NCBI GenBank assembly: GCA_019241805.1
Contig: JAFAWL010000036.1
Span: forward strand, 1 to 6,746
Origin: Actinomycetota bacterium
Lineage (GTDB): Bacteria > Actinomycetota > Actinomycetes > Mycobacteriales > Jatrophihabitantaceae
Direction of reading: 5' to 3'
Length of the DNA: 6,746 bases
Positions 1-5,859 of the stretch are shown here, piece by piece. A model generated the notes under the pieces. That model saw nothing but the letters and a program-made list of their open reading frames with translations. It was not told where the DNA came from and did not search any database. A program made the position numbers and the translations under genes. Every line of letters starts with the position of its first letter. Within the stretch, counting starts at the first letter, position 1.

Positions 1-611
1 ACTATATGCGCACGGCGCGGGCCAAGGGCCTCGCGCCGCATGTGGTCGTGCTGAAGCACGGGCTGCGCAATGCGGCGATCCCGCTGATCACGTTCCTCGG
101 CCTGCAGACCGGGCTTCTTTTGGGTGGCACCGTCGTCGTCGAGGAGATCTTCGGCTGGCCCGGCGTCGGGCGGTTGCTGCTGCAGGCGATCTCCTATCGC
201 GACTACCCGGTCGTGCAGGCCGCGACCTTCATCCTGGCGATGATCTTCGTTGCCGGCAGCGTCGTGGTGAGCTCCGAATTCCAGGCCCACCGTGATCTGC
301 AAAGTATTTGTGACGGCGCCGCCACGGCCGCCGCCAACTCGATCGACCTATCCGCTGAACGCGCGGCATTGGCGGCCGACAATCACCGCTACCTTCACCT
401 CGGCAGCGTGGACCAGACCTTGCAGACCTATCTCGCGCGCGACCCCCGGCGGCAGACTATTCAGATCCAGGCCGCGTTGAGTCCCGACGGGACCATCGTG
501 ATGCTGCGCTGCTCGCAAACCTCCAAGATTGCCTTCGGCGCAATGTTCGGCTTGGCCGGTGGCATCACCAGCCACGTGACCTCGCAGGCCCGATCACCCG
601 TCGGCACGTGA
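1..611 (+). CDS. In-frame chimera: DppB-type ABC permease C-terminal part joined to TadE/G-like pilus protein C-terminal part (5' partial)
   Basis: The frame is open to the left edge: the codon before the first ATG (position 6) is Tyr, as expected in the permease motif Y-x-R-T-A-R-A-K-G-L, so this ATG is internal and the gene is 5' partial. Residues 1-80 (counted from that Met) match the end of DppB/OppB permeases of peptide/nickel importers. They include the cytoplasmic EAA-type loop that docks on the ATPase (RTARAKGL through RNAAIPLI), then the stretch with EEIFGWPGVGRLL and RDYPVVQ. The usual ending (a last helix followed by an LLY..LDPR-like tail) is missing. From about residue 81 the sequence reads as a TadE/TadG-like Flp-pilus protein: a hydrophobic segment, then AHRDLQSICDGAATAAAN, an extracytoplasmic domain, and an ending in ITSHVTSQARSPVGT. 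No dppC follows; the next gene is convergent, 19 bases away. Family assignment of the halves is by motif recall. The product is probably non-functional as a permease. It may be a real fusion, a pseudogene or an assembly join. Confidence 0.72.
   Translation, partial: YMRTARAKGLAPHVVVLKHGLRNAAIPLITFLGLQTGLLLGGTVVVEEIFGWPGVGRLLLQAISYRDYPVVQAATFILAMIFVAGSVVVSSEFQAHRDLQSICDGAATAAANSIDLSAERAALAADNHRYLHLGSVDQTLQTYLARDPRRQTIQIQAALSPDGTIVMLRCSQTSKIAFGAMFGLAGGITSHVTSQARSPVGT
239..281. other. Probable breakpoint between the permease-like and pilus-like halves
   Basis: Similarity to DppB permeases fades after roughly base 248, and the TadE/G-like pattern is clear from about base 282. Both families have a hydrophobic helix here, so the exact joint cannot be fixed by eye. 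The interval holds a SacI-type hexamer (269-274) directly followed by an EcoRI-type hexamer (276-281). Just downstream (301-312) is a run of codons unusual for this GC-rich window: CAA AGT ATT TGT. Confidence 0.5.
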
Positions 612-621
612 CGATCACCCG
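591..621. repeat. Short direct repeat across the stop codon of the chimeric gene
   Basis: The decamer CGATCACCCG occurs exactly at 591-600 and 612-621 (period 21), flanking the TGA at 609-611. An overlapping pair, CACGTGAC, lies at 573-580 and 605-612. No hairpin with a T-run is present, so this is not a clear terminator. It may be a small duplication or chance in GC-rich DNA. Confidence 0.4.
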
Positions 622-630
622 CGAGCGGAG

Positions 631-1503
631 CTAGCTGGAAATGTCTTTGCCACCCAGCCGAGCCCACCCGAGCGTCAGAAAAACCAGCACGTAACCGAGC
701 GTGACGAGCACGCCTTTCTCGACGCCGTCGAATTGGAGCGGATCTCGCAACAGATCCGCGAAACGCAACCAGTAATGGCTGAACAGCCACGGATGGATAC
801 CACCGAGCTGGGGAATCGCGTCCAGCACCGCGCTCGTTATCGACAGTGCCAAGGTCGTCGCCATCGCCGCGATCGGTACTTCGGTGAGGGTCGAGACGAA
901 CAGACCGATAGCGCCGACCGCCGCCATCATCAGCGCGGCATAGAGGATCGTCAGGAGCAATCGCCCGAGCCCGTCGACATACGGCACTTGCGTGCCGGAC
1001 AGAAGCACGACTGAACCGGACGGGAACAGGGCCAAACCGGCGAGGACGCCGACAACCCCCACGGTCAGTGGTGTGACGAGACACCACGACAGGATCCCGG
1101 TGTACTTGACGGCCAGCAGGCGTGGGCGGCTGACCGGAACCGTCAGCAGATAGCGCAACGTGCCGATGTTCGCCTCGCCCGAGACCGAATCACCGGCAAC
1201 AACCGAAATCGCCATCGGCAGAAACACCGTGAGCACGACGAACAGCGCCGCGAAGGCCACGAAGACACCGTTGTCGGCGATGCTGCCGAACAGCGCTCCG
1301 GCGTTGTCATTACCGCGACGGCTGCCGTGATCGGTCACCTTGACCGAGATCGCGATCAGGATCGGGATCGCCGCCAGCACCCCCAGGATCGCCTGGTTGC
1401 GGCGCCGTCGGAAGATCATCCCGAGTTCCGAGCGCAAGAACCTGGTCGAGGGCCGGCGAGGCCGTGCCCCCGCAGGCGCCGGCGAAACGTCAACCCGAGA
1501 CAT
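631..1503 (-). CDS. ABC-2 family transporter permease
   Basis: This 290-residue integral membrane subunit of an ABC-type exporter pairs with the ATPase encoded just upstream. About six hydrophobic segments are visible: near residues 38-55, 81-103, 131-160, 182-203, 208-230 and 264-282. A basic cytoplasmic N-terminus precedes them (FLRSELGMIFRRRRNQ). The loop after the second segment carries GDSVSGEANIGTLRYLLTVP followed by VSRPRLLAVK. This is the G-E-x-x-x-G-T-L-R-x-L-L-x-x-P-V-S-R pattern typical of NosY-like ABC-2 permeases, thought to contact the ATPase. The start ATG (1501-1503) lies inside the ATPase gene, a 14-base overlap. It has a good ribosome site, GAGGG on the minus strand (1509-1513), five bases upstream, so translational coupling is likely. 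The stop TAG is at 631-633. The substrate cannot be read from the sequence; drug, lipid or peptide export are all possible. Confidence 0.88.
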   Translation of the reverse strand: MSRVDVSPAPAGARPRRPSTRFLRSELGMIFRRRRNQAILGVLAAIPILIAISVKVTDHGSRRGNDNAGALFGSIADNGVFVAFAALFVVLTVFLPMAISVVAGDSVSGEANIGTLRYLLTVPVSRPRLLAVKYTGILSWCLVTPLTVGVVGVLAGLALFPSGSVVLLSGTQVPYVDGLGRLLLTILYAALMMAAVGAIGLFVSTLTEVPIAAMATTLALSITSAVLDAIPQLGGIHPWLFSHYWLRFADLLRDPLQFDGVEKGVLVTLGYVLVFLTLGWARLGGKDISS

Positions 1504-2485
1504 CGAAACCCTCGCCGGTCAGCGACACGAACACGTCTTCCAACCGTGGCTTTTCCACCACGAACCCGCGTACGCCGACACCGGCCTCGACGAGCGCCTC
1601 CACAATCCGCTCCGGATCAATCGATCCGAGAACGGCCAGCGCCTCACCGTCGACCACGGTCGGTTCCCCCAGGCCCAGTCGGGCCAGCACATCCCGCGCG
1701 GCCTGCGGGTCGCTGGTGGTCACGCGCACCCGCACCCGCTGTTGCGCCGCCAACTCGGGCAACGAACCCTGCCAAACCATGCGGCCCGTGCTCATGACCC
1801 CCACGTGAGTGCAGACCTGTTCGACCTCGGCCAGCAGGTGCGAGGAGACGAAGACCGTCACCCCTTCCCGGCCGAGCTGATGGATGAGGTGCCGTACCTC
1901 GCGAGTGCCCTGGGGGTCGAGTCCGTTGGTCGGCTCGTCGAGCAACAGCAGCTCGCGCGGTTGCAGCAACGCGGCCGCGATGCCGAGTCGCTGCCGCATC
2001 CCGAGCGAGTAGTGGCGATAGCGCTTCCCGGCCGCGGCGGTGAGGCCGACCCGTTCGAGCGCTTCGTCGATCCGTCGCGGCGCGGTGCGGCCGGTCGCGG
2101 TCAGGTCGGCCGCGTCGAGTCGGGCCAGGTTGGCTCGCCCGGAGAGGTAGGGATGAAACGCCGGGCCCTCGACCAGCGCACCGACGCGGGGCAGGACCGA
2201 TCCGGCTGACGCGGGCAGCGCAGCTCCGAGCATCGAGTAACGGCCTGACGTCGGGAAGATCAAACCGAGCAGCATCCGGATCGTGGTCGTCTTCCCGGAG
2301 CCGTTCGGTCCCAGGAAGCCGTAGACCGCCCCCCGGGGCACCCGTAGCTCAAGCGTGTCGACCGCGACCTGGCCGCTACGAAAGCGCTTGGTCAGTGCGG
2401 CCGACTCGATGGCCAGCTCGGCCGATGCGGACGCATCGGACGGTGCCGATCGGGCCTGCGCCTCAGCGACGCTCATCGCCGCCAC
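1490..2485 (-). CDS. ABC exporter ATP-binding protein (DrrA/CcmA-like)
   Basis: This 331-residue cytoplasmic ATPase powers the adjacent ABC-2 permease. All nucleotide-binding motifs are intact: Walker A GPNGSGKT (residues 59-66), signature YSLGMRQR (159-166), Walker B LLLLDEPTNGLD (179-190) and switch His in VSSHLLAEVEQ (H216). The Q-loop position reads VEGPAFHPYLSG, with Glu (E106) instead of the usual Gln, a variant I recall as common in this exporter subfamily. Residues from about 225 form the C-terminal extension seen in DrrA-like ATPases, ending in EKPRLEDVFVSLTGEG. The first start in frame is GTG (2483-2485); an ATG four codons in (2474-2476) is an alternative giving 328 residues. Neither has a strong ribosome site. 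The gene starts 33 bases after the stop of the LolA-like gene and overlaps the permease gene by 14 bases, so the three genes are very probably one operon. The N-terminal 22 residues are Ala/Ser-rich and likely disordered. Confidence 0.92.
   Translation of the reverse strand: MAAMSVAEAQARSAPSDASASAELAIESAALTKRFRSGQVAVDTLELRVPRGAVYGFLGPNGSGKTTTIRMLLGLIFPTSGRYSMLGAALPASAGSVLPRVGALVEGPAFHPYLSGRANLARLDAADLTATGRTAPRRIDEALERVGLTAAAGKRYRHYSLGMRQRLGIAAALLQPRELLLLDEPTNGLDPQGTREVRHLIHQLGREGVTVFVSSHLLAEVEQVCTHVGVMSTGRMVWQGSLPELAAQQRVRVRVTTSDPQAARDVLARLGLGEPTVVDGEALAVLGSIDPERIVEALVEAGVGVRGFVVEKPRLEDVFVSLTGEGFDVSG
1509..1513 (-). promoter_or_regulatory. Ribosome binding site of the ABC-2 permease
   Basis: GAGGG on the minus strand lies five bases before the permease ATG and inside the ATPase coding region. 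It fixes the permease start and supports coupled translation of the overlapping pair. Confidence 0.6.
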
Positions 2486-2496
2486 CGGGCGCAGTC

Positions 2497-2533
2497 CGTC
2501 ACTTGTATGCAGCGGTCGTCACTTGTAGGCAGC
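2497..2533. repeat. 20-base-period tandem duplication of the end of the LolA-like gene
   Basis: A 17-base unit occurs at 2497-2513 and 2517-2533 with one mismatch. Read on the minus strand, the gene-proximal copy carries the last codons Ala-Ala-Tyr-Lys and the TGA stop. The distal copy, GCTGCATACAAGTGAC, repeats the same words in the spacer before the ATPase gene. It gives the spacer a second, non-coding copy of the stop region. This looks like a local tandem duplication, since the match is too long to expect by chance over so short a distance. Confidence 0.7.
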
Positions 2534-3622
2534 CGCGTCGGCGTAGAGCACGTCGGGATCGACGGCACCGGCGAAGACCCGCCCGTCGTCCGTGATCAGT
2601 GCGGTCAGCAGTTTCGAGCTGAACAGGTGACCCGAACCCCAGGCACCTGAGACCGGGGTCAGGAACGCCTGCACCGGCTGGCTGTTAGTCACCGACGCCG
2701 CGTCCTGTACGAGCAGCACGCTGGTCCAGCCCGTGCCGATGGTGCGCGAATTACGATCGACCGCCTGCGCCTGACCGACCCGATCGCCGCTGCCGGCCTT
2801 GTCCGGGACGAGCTCACCCTGCTTCACGATCGCGCTCTTGGGCGGAGTGAACGCGAAATTGCTGTCCTCGGGTGTCGCGAAGTTGATGCTGGAGAACGAC
2901 ACGTCCAGCGCCGGCTTGGCGGTGTCGTCGCGCGCGAATACCTGGACGCCGATCGGCACCTTCTTCTTACCGTCGACCGCTATGCGCACCGAACCGATCC
3001 GTGACGACTGGTCTTTCGGCGCCAGCACCAGCTGATAGGCGGCGCGGCCGGCGACGGAACGGTTTGCCCCCATCGTCACCGAGGTCGTCGGATCGATCGC
3101 GTCGAGGGCCCGTTGGGCCAGTTGCTGGGGCGTGAGGGTGCTCGGCGTGCTCGGCGCCGCGTTCTGATCGGAATCGGCCGGCAACGTCGTGTGCGTGGCC
3201 GTGTGACTCTGGCTGTCCCACTGCCACAACGAGGTCCCGTCGCGGAAGATGTCCGTCTCGCCGACGGTGGCCAGCAGGGCGACGCGTTGCTTCGTCGGCC
3301 CGGCGTACCAGACGCGCATCGTGTGCGAACCGGCCAACAGAGACGTCAGCGAGGTGCTGGGCGAGGTGCCGCCGAGATCAGGCAGCTGGGGCAGGCCGAG
3401 CGCGGCATTCTCGACGACGGTGCCGGAGAAGCCGGCCACATGGGTCTGCTCGACCGCCGCGAGCAGCTGCTCGACCGAGACCGTCGGGAGTTCCGAATCA
3501 GCCTTCGCCGACAACACCCCGGTGCCGATCACGCCGGCCACGGCGGCGGCGAGGACGGGAACGGACCATCGAAGTGAGCGGCGGCCGAAAACCGTTGCAG
3601 CCACACTCACGCGTAAGAGCAT
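2519..3622 (-). CDS. LolA/RseB-like exported protein (actinobacterial LolA family)
   Basis: This 367-residue protein is predicted to be exported or membrane-anchored. After a basic N-terminus (GRRSLRW, residues 13-19) comes a hydrophobic stretch (about 20-38) ending in SAKADS. That fits a type I signal peptide cleaved after Ala41, or an uncleaved anchor. There is no lipobox Cys. The mature part starts with SVEQLLAAVEQTHVAGFSGT, then NAALGLPQLPDL, SLLAGSHTMRVWYAGPTKQR, DIFRDGTSLWQWDSQSHTAT and, further on, a LolA-like beta-rich domain. These blocks are what I recall of the actinobacterial family annotated as LolA-like or RseB-N-like, often found beside ABC-2 exporters. The C-terminal part (about 270-367) resembles an additional domain containing GTGWTSVLLV and a final DPDVLYADAAAYK. 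The family is assumed to bind lipidic or hydrophobic ligands, but its role in Gram-positive bacteria is not settled. The ATG start has no obvious ribosome site; no other in-frame start is visible just upstream. It is the first gene of the three-gene operon. Confidence 0.82.
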   Translation of the reverse strand: MLLRVSVAATVFGRRSLRWSVPVLAAAVAGVIGTGVLSAKADSELPTVSVEQLLAAVEQTHVAGFSGTVVENAALGLPQLPDLGGTSPSTSLTSLLAGSHTMRVWYAGPTKQRVALLATVGETDIFRDGTSLWQWDSQSHTATHTTLPADSDQNAAPSTPSTLTPQQLAQRALDAIDPTTSVTMGANRSVAGRAAYQLVLAPKDQSSRIGSVRIAVDGKKKVPIGVQVFARDDTAKPALDVSFSSINFATPEDSNFAFTPPKSAIVKQGELVPDKAGSGDRVGQAQAVDRNSRTIGTGWTSVLLVQDAASVTNSQPVQAFLTPVSGAWGSGHLFSSKLLTALITDDGRVFAGAVDPDVLYADAAAYK

Positions 3623-3694
3623 GCGTTGATTGCACTGTGGTCTTCCTGAGCCAGCCTGAGACAGGACTCAGTCCGAACTGGCAGGCTGACGCCC
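3623..3694. promoter_or_regulatory. Divergent control region with direct and inverted repeats (candidate response-regulator operator)
   Basis: These 72 bases separate the LolA-like operon (minus) from the two-component genes (plus). Two adjacent decamers, CCTGAGCCAG (3645-3654) and CCTGAGACAG (3655-3664), differ at one base. On the minus strand they read CTCAGG-N4-CTCAGG. Next to them is the palindrome GGACT-C-AGTCC (3664-3674), which brings a third half-site in the opposite direction, and a wider inverted pair CAGCCTG (3652-3658)/CAGGCTG (3682-3688). Tandem half-sites one helical turn apart are what OmpR/PhoB-family regulators bind, and the encoded regulator is of that family. From memory, mycobacterial MprA sites contain similar CTCAGG-type repeats. 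I could not identify convincing -35/-10 boxes on either strand. Confidence 0.55.
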
Positions 3695-4372
3695 ATGCGC
3701 TTGCTCATCGTCGAGGACGAGCTGCGGCTGGCCTCCGCGTTGCAACGCGGCCTGACCGCCGAGGGATTCACTGTCGACGTCGCGAACACCGGACCGGACG
3801 GCCTGCACCAGGCCCAGGAGAACAGTTACGACGCGGTAATCCTGGACATCATGCTGCCCGGCCTGTCCGGCTACCGGATCATCGAGCACCTACGGGCGGC
3901 CGAGAACTGGGTCCCGATCCTCATGCTCACGGCCAAGGACGGCGAATACGACGAGGCCGACGCGCTCGACCTCGGCGCCGACGACTACGTCACCAAGCCG
4001 TTCTCGTTCGTCGTCCTGTTGGCACGACTTCGGGCGCTCCTGCGTCGCGGCGCGTCGCCCCGGCCGGCGGTGTTGCAGGTGGACGACCTCGTGCTCGACC
4101 CGGCCGCGCACACCGTGACCCGCGGCGAGACCTCGATCGATCTGACGCCCCGCGAGTTCGCGCTCCTTGAATATTTGATGCGGCGCGCCGGCGAGGCGGT
4201 GTCCAAAGCCGAGATCCTGCATCACGTCTGGGACGCCCACTACGAGGGCGATGCCAACGTGGTCGAGGTGTACGTGGGCTACCTGCGGCGCAAGATCGAC
4301 ACCCCGTTCGACCGGCAGACGGTGCAGACCGTCCGCGGCGCCGGCTACCGGCTCGCCTCGACCAAGTCCTGA
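3695..4372 (+). CDS. OmpR/PhoB-family DNA-binding response regulator
   Basis: This 225-residue cytoplasmic transcription factor is activated by phosphorylation from the sensor kinase encoded next. The receiver domain (1-115) has the acidic pair in IVEDE (E7, D8), the phospho-acceptor D51 in VILDIMLPG, the switch Thr T79 in MLTAKD, Y98 and the conserved Lys K101 in DYVTKPFS. After a short linker, the winged-helix domain (about 126-222) shows DLTPREFALLEYLMRRAG, the helix region around VVEVYVGYLRRKID and the closing VRGAGYRL, all standard for the family. The ATG has a weak AGG (3683-3685) nine bases upstream, and the start fits the family exactly (M-R-L-L-I-V-E-D-E). It lies 72 bases from the divergent LolA-like operon and is very likely co-transcribed with the kinase. 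I do not assign a name: it resembles many actinobacterial regulators (TcrA/MprA-like) without a decisive feature. Confidence 0.94.
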   Translation: MRLLIVEDELRLASALQRGLTAEGFTVDVANTGPDGLHQAQENSYDAVILDIMLPGLSGYRIIEHLRAAENWVPILMLTAKDGEYDEADALDLGADDYVTKPFSFVVLLARLRALLRRGASPRPAVLQVDDLVLDPAAHTVTRGETSIDLTPREFALLEYLMRRAGEAVSKAEILHHVWDAHYEGDANVVEVYVGYLRRKIDTPFDRQTVQTVRGAGYRLASTKS

Positions 4373-4412
4373 CGCCCGGTCCCGCGCCGGTGTCATCTGC
4401 CCGAGCAGTGCG

Positions 4413-5825
4413 GTGAGCTGGCTGTGGCACGTCCTGCGCGCTCTTCGTCCGCGGGCGGGCTGGTGGCGCGAGATGTCGTTGCGCGGCCGGATCACCCTGG
4501 TCGCGACGGCGATCCTGACCGTGGCCGTCATCGCCGGCGCCGTGCTGACCGTGATCGTGCTGCGGCTCTCGCTCACCCGGGCCCTGGACTCCTCGGCCAT
4601 CCGGACGGGTAACGACGTCGCGCAATTGGTCAACCAGAACCACATCCCCAACCCGGTGCTGGCCGACAACGGTGGGATCGTTCAGGTGCAGGTCGTGGAC
4701 GCCGACAACCGCGTGATCGGCGCATCCCCGGGCGCGGACGCCGCCGTGTCACTGCTGACCGATCAGCAGTTAGCCTCGGTTCGGCGCGGGCACCGACTCG
4801 ACATTGCGGCGCGGGCCGCGGGCGCCGACGAGCCGCTGCGGGTCGTAGGCGTGCTCGCCGGTGCCGACACGGTGGTCGTCGCGACCGACGCCGCCCGGAT
4901 CAACGACGCCGTCCGTATCGTGCGCGACGCCGCGATCATCGGGTGCCCCCTGGCGATCATTGCCATGGCCTTGCTGAGCTATTGGGTCGCCGGCCAGACG
5001 CTGCGCACGGTGGCGACTGTGCGCCACGGCGCGGAGGAGATCACGGCGGCGGGGCTGTCGCACATGAGGCTGCCGGTACCCAACGCGCAGGACGAGATCA
5101 ATCGCCTCGTCGTGACCCTGAACGCCATGCTCGACCGGATCGAGCAGTCGACCTCGCGGCAACGCACCTTCGTCGGCGACGCCGCGCACGAACTGCGCTC
5201 TCCGATCGCGTCGCTGCGGGTACAGCTCGAGGTCGCCGCCCGGATGGGTCCCGCCGTCGATTGGAACGAGATCATCGACGACGTCTTGATCGACGTCGAT
5301 CGGCTCGACCACCTGGTAACCGACCTGCTCACCCTTGCCCGGAATGACGAATCCGGCGGAGTGCTGCGGCGCCGCGAGCCGGTGGAATTGGCCACGCTCG
5401 TCGAGGACATCACGGCCGACTACGAGCACGCGCGGGTGCCGGTGCACTTCGACGCCGACGCGACCGCGCCGGTCGAGGGTGACGTCGACGCGTTACGCCG
5501 TGTGATCGTCAATTTGGTCGACAATGCCGTGCGCTACGCCACGGGCGAGGTGACGGTGCACGTCGGACGTACCGCAGGCGAGGAGAACGTCGTCGAGCTG
5601 ACGGTCGCCGACGACGGTCCCGGCATTCCGGCCGCCGAACGCGAGCGCGTGTTCGACCGCTTCTACCGCACCGAGGCATCGCGCTCCCGCGAGCTCGGCG
5701 GCACCGGGCTCGGCCTGCCGATCGTGCGGGAACTGCTGCGTTCGCACGGCGGCACCGTGCGCCTGGAGGACAACCGGCCCGGGTTGCGCGCCGTCGTGCA
5801 CATCCCGGCGCGCGTCGCCGGCTGA
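4413..5825 (+). CDS. Membrane sensor histidine kinase (HAMP, HisKA, HATPase_c)
   Basis: This sensor kinase partners the preceding regulator. Counting from the chosen GTG (470 residues), transmembrane segment 1 is at about 28-52. It is followed by an extracytoplasmic sensor domain of about 120 residues with a VQVQVVDADNRVIGAS segment, then transmembrane segment 2 at about 174-192 and a HAMP linker. The dimerisation/phospho-acceptor helix is RQRTFVGDAAHELRSPIASL with H259. The ATPase domain has an N-box NLVDNAVRYA (N367, N371), G1 box DDGPGIP (400-406), F box FDRFYRT, and G2 box GGTGLGL (429-435). All catalytic motifs are intact. The start is uncertain. The GTG at 4413 lies 40 bases after the regulator stop and adds LWHVLRALRPRAGWWRE, which has coding-like codon use. 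The ATG at 4473 (450 residues, preceded by GGTGG) is equally possible. The frame stays open further upstream, but that overlaps the regulator gene and is a shadow. The signal sensed cannot be deduced. Confidence 0.93.
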   Translation: MSWLWHVLRALRPRAGWWREMSLRGRITLVATAILTVAVIAGAVLTVIVLRLSLTRALDSSAIRTGNDVAQLVNQNHIPNPVLADNGGIVQVQVVDADNRVIGASPGADAAVSLLTDQQLASVRRGHRLDIAARAAGADEPLRVVGVLAGADTVVVATDAARINDAVRIVRDAAIIGCPLAIIAMALLSYWVAGQTLRTVATVRHGAEEITAAGLSHMRLPVPNAQDEINRLVVTLNAMLDRIEQSTSRQRTFVGDAAHELRSPIASLRVQLEVAARMGPAVDWNEIIDDVLIDVDRLDHLVTDLLTLARNDESGGVLRRREPVELATLVEDITADYEHARVPVHFDADATAPVEGDVDALRRVIVNLVDNAVRYATGEVTVHVGRTAGEENVVELTVADDGPGIPAAERERVFDRFYRTEASRSRELGGTGLGLPIVRELLRSHGGTVRLEDNRPGLRAVVHIPARVAG

Positions 5826-5859
5826 ATCTCCTTCGGGAATCGGCTGTCACCCGCGCTAG

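Noticed and set aside
629..636. AGCTAGCT palindrome at the permease stop as a regulatory or integration site
   Set aside because: It is only eight bases, overlaps the TAG stop and has no supporting repeats or integrase nearby.
1340..2209. Long open frame on the plus strand (289 codons) opposite the ATPase and permease genes
   Set aside because: It is antisense to two genes with intact family motifs. Long antisense frames are common in GC-rich DNA, and its translation is low-complexity (rich in Arg, Gly, His and Gln) with no recognisable domain.
3565..3586. Twin-arginine signal in the LolA-like protein (GRRSLRW)
   Set aside because: The second residue after the RR-x that should be hydrophobic is Arg, and the hydrophobic core with an AKA cleavage site fits the general secretion pathway better.
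4251..4412. Upstream extension of the sensor kinase to an ATG at 4251
   Set aside because: It would overlap about 120 bases of the response regulator, whose frame is clearly coding there. The added residues have no resemblance to a kinase N-terminus.
5819..5859. Intrinsic terminator between the convergent sensor kinase and kinase-tail genes
   Set aside because: The only hairpin found is a three-pair stem around a TTCG loop, with no longer stem and no T-run on either strand. Repeated CGGCTG and GAATC words are short enough to be chance.
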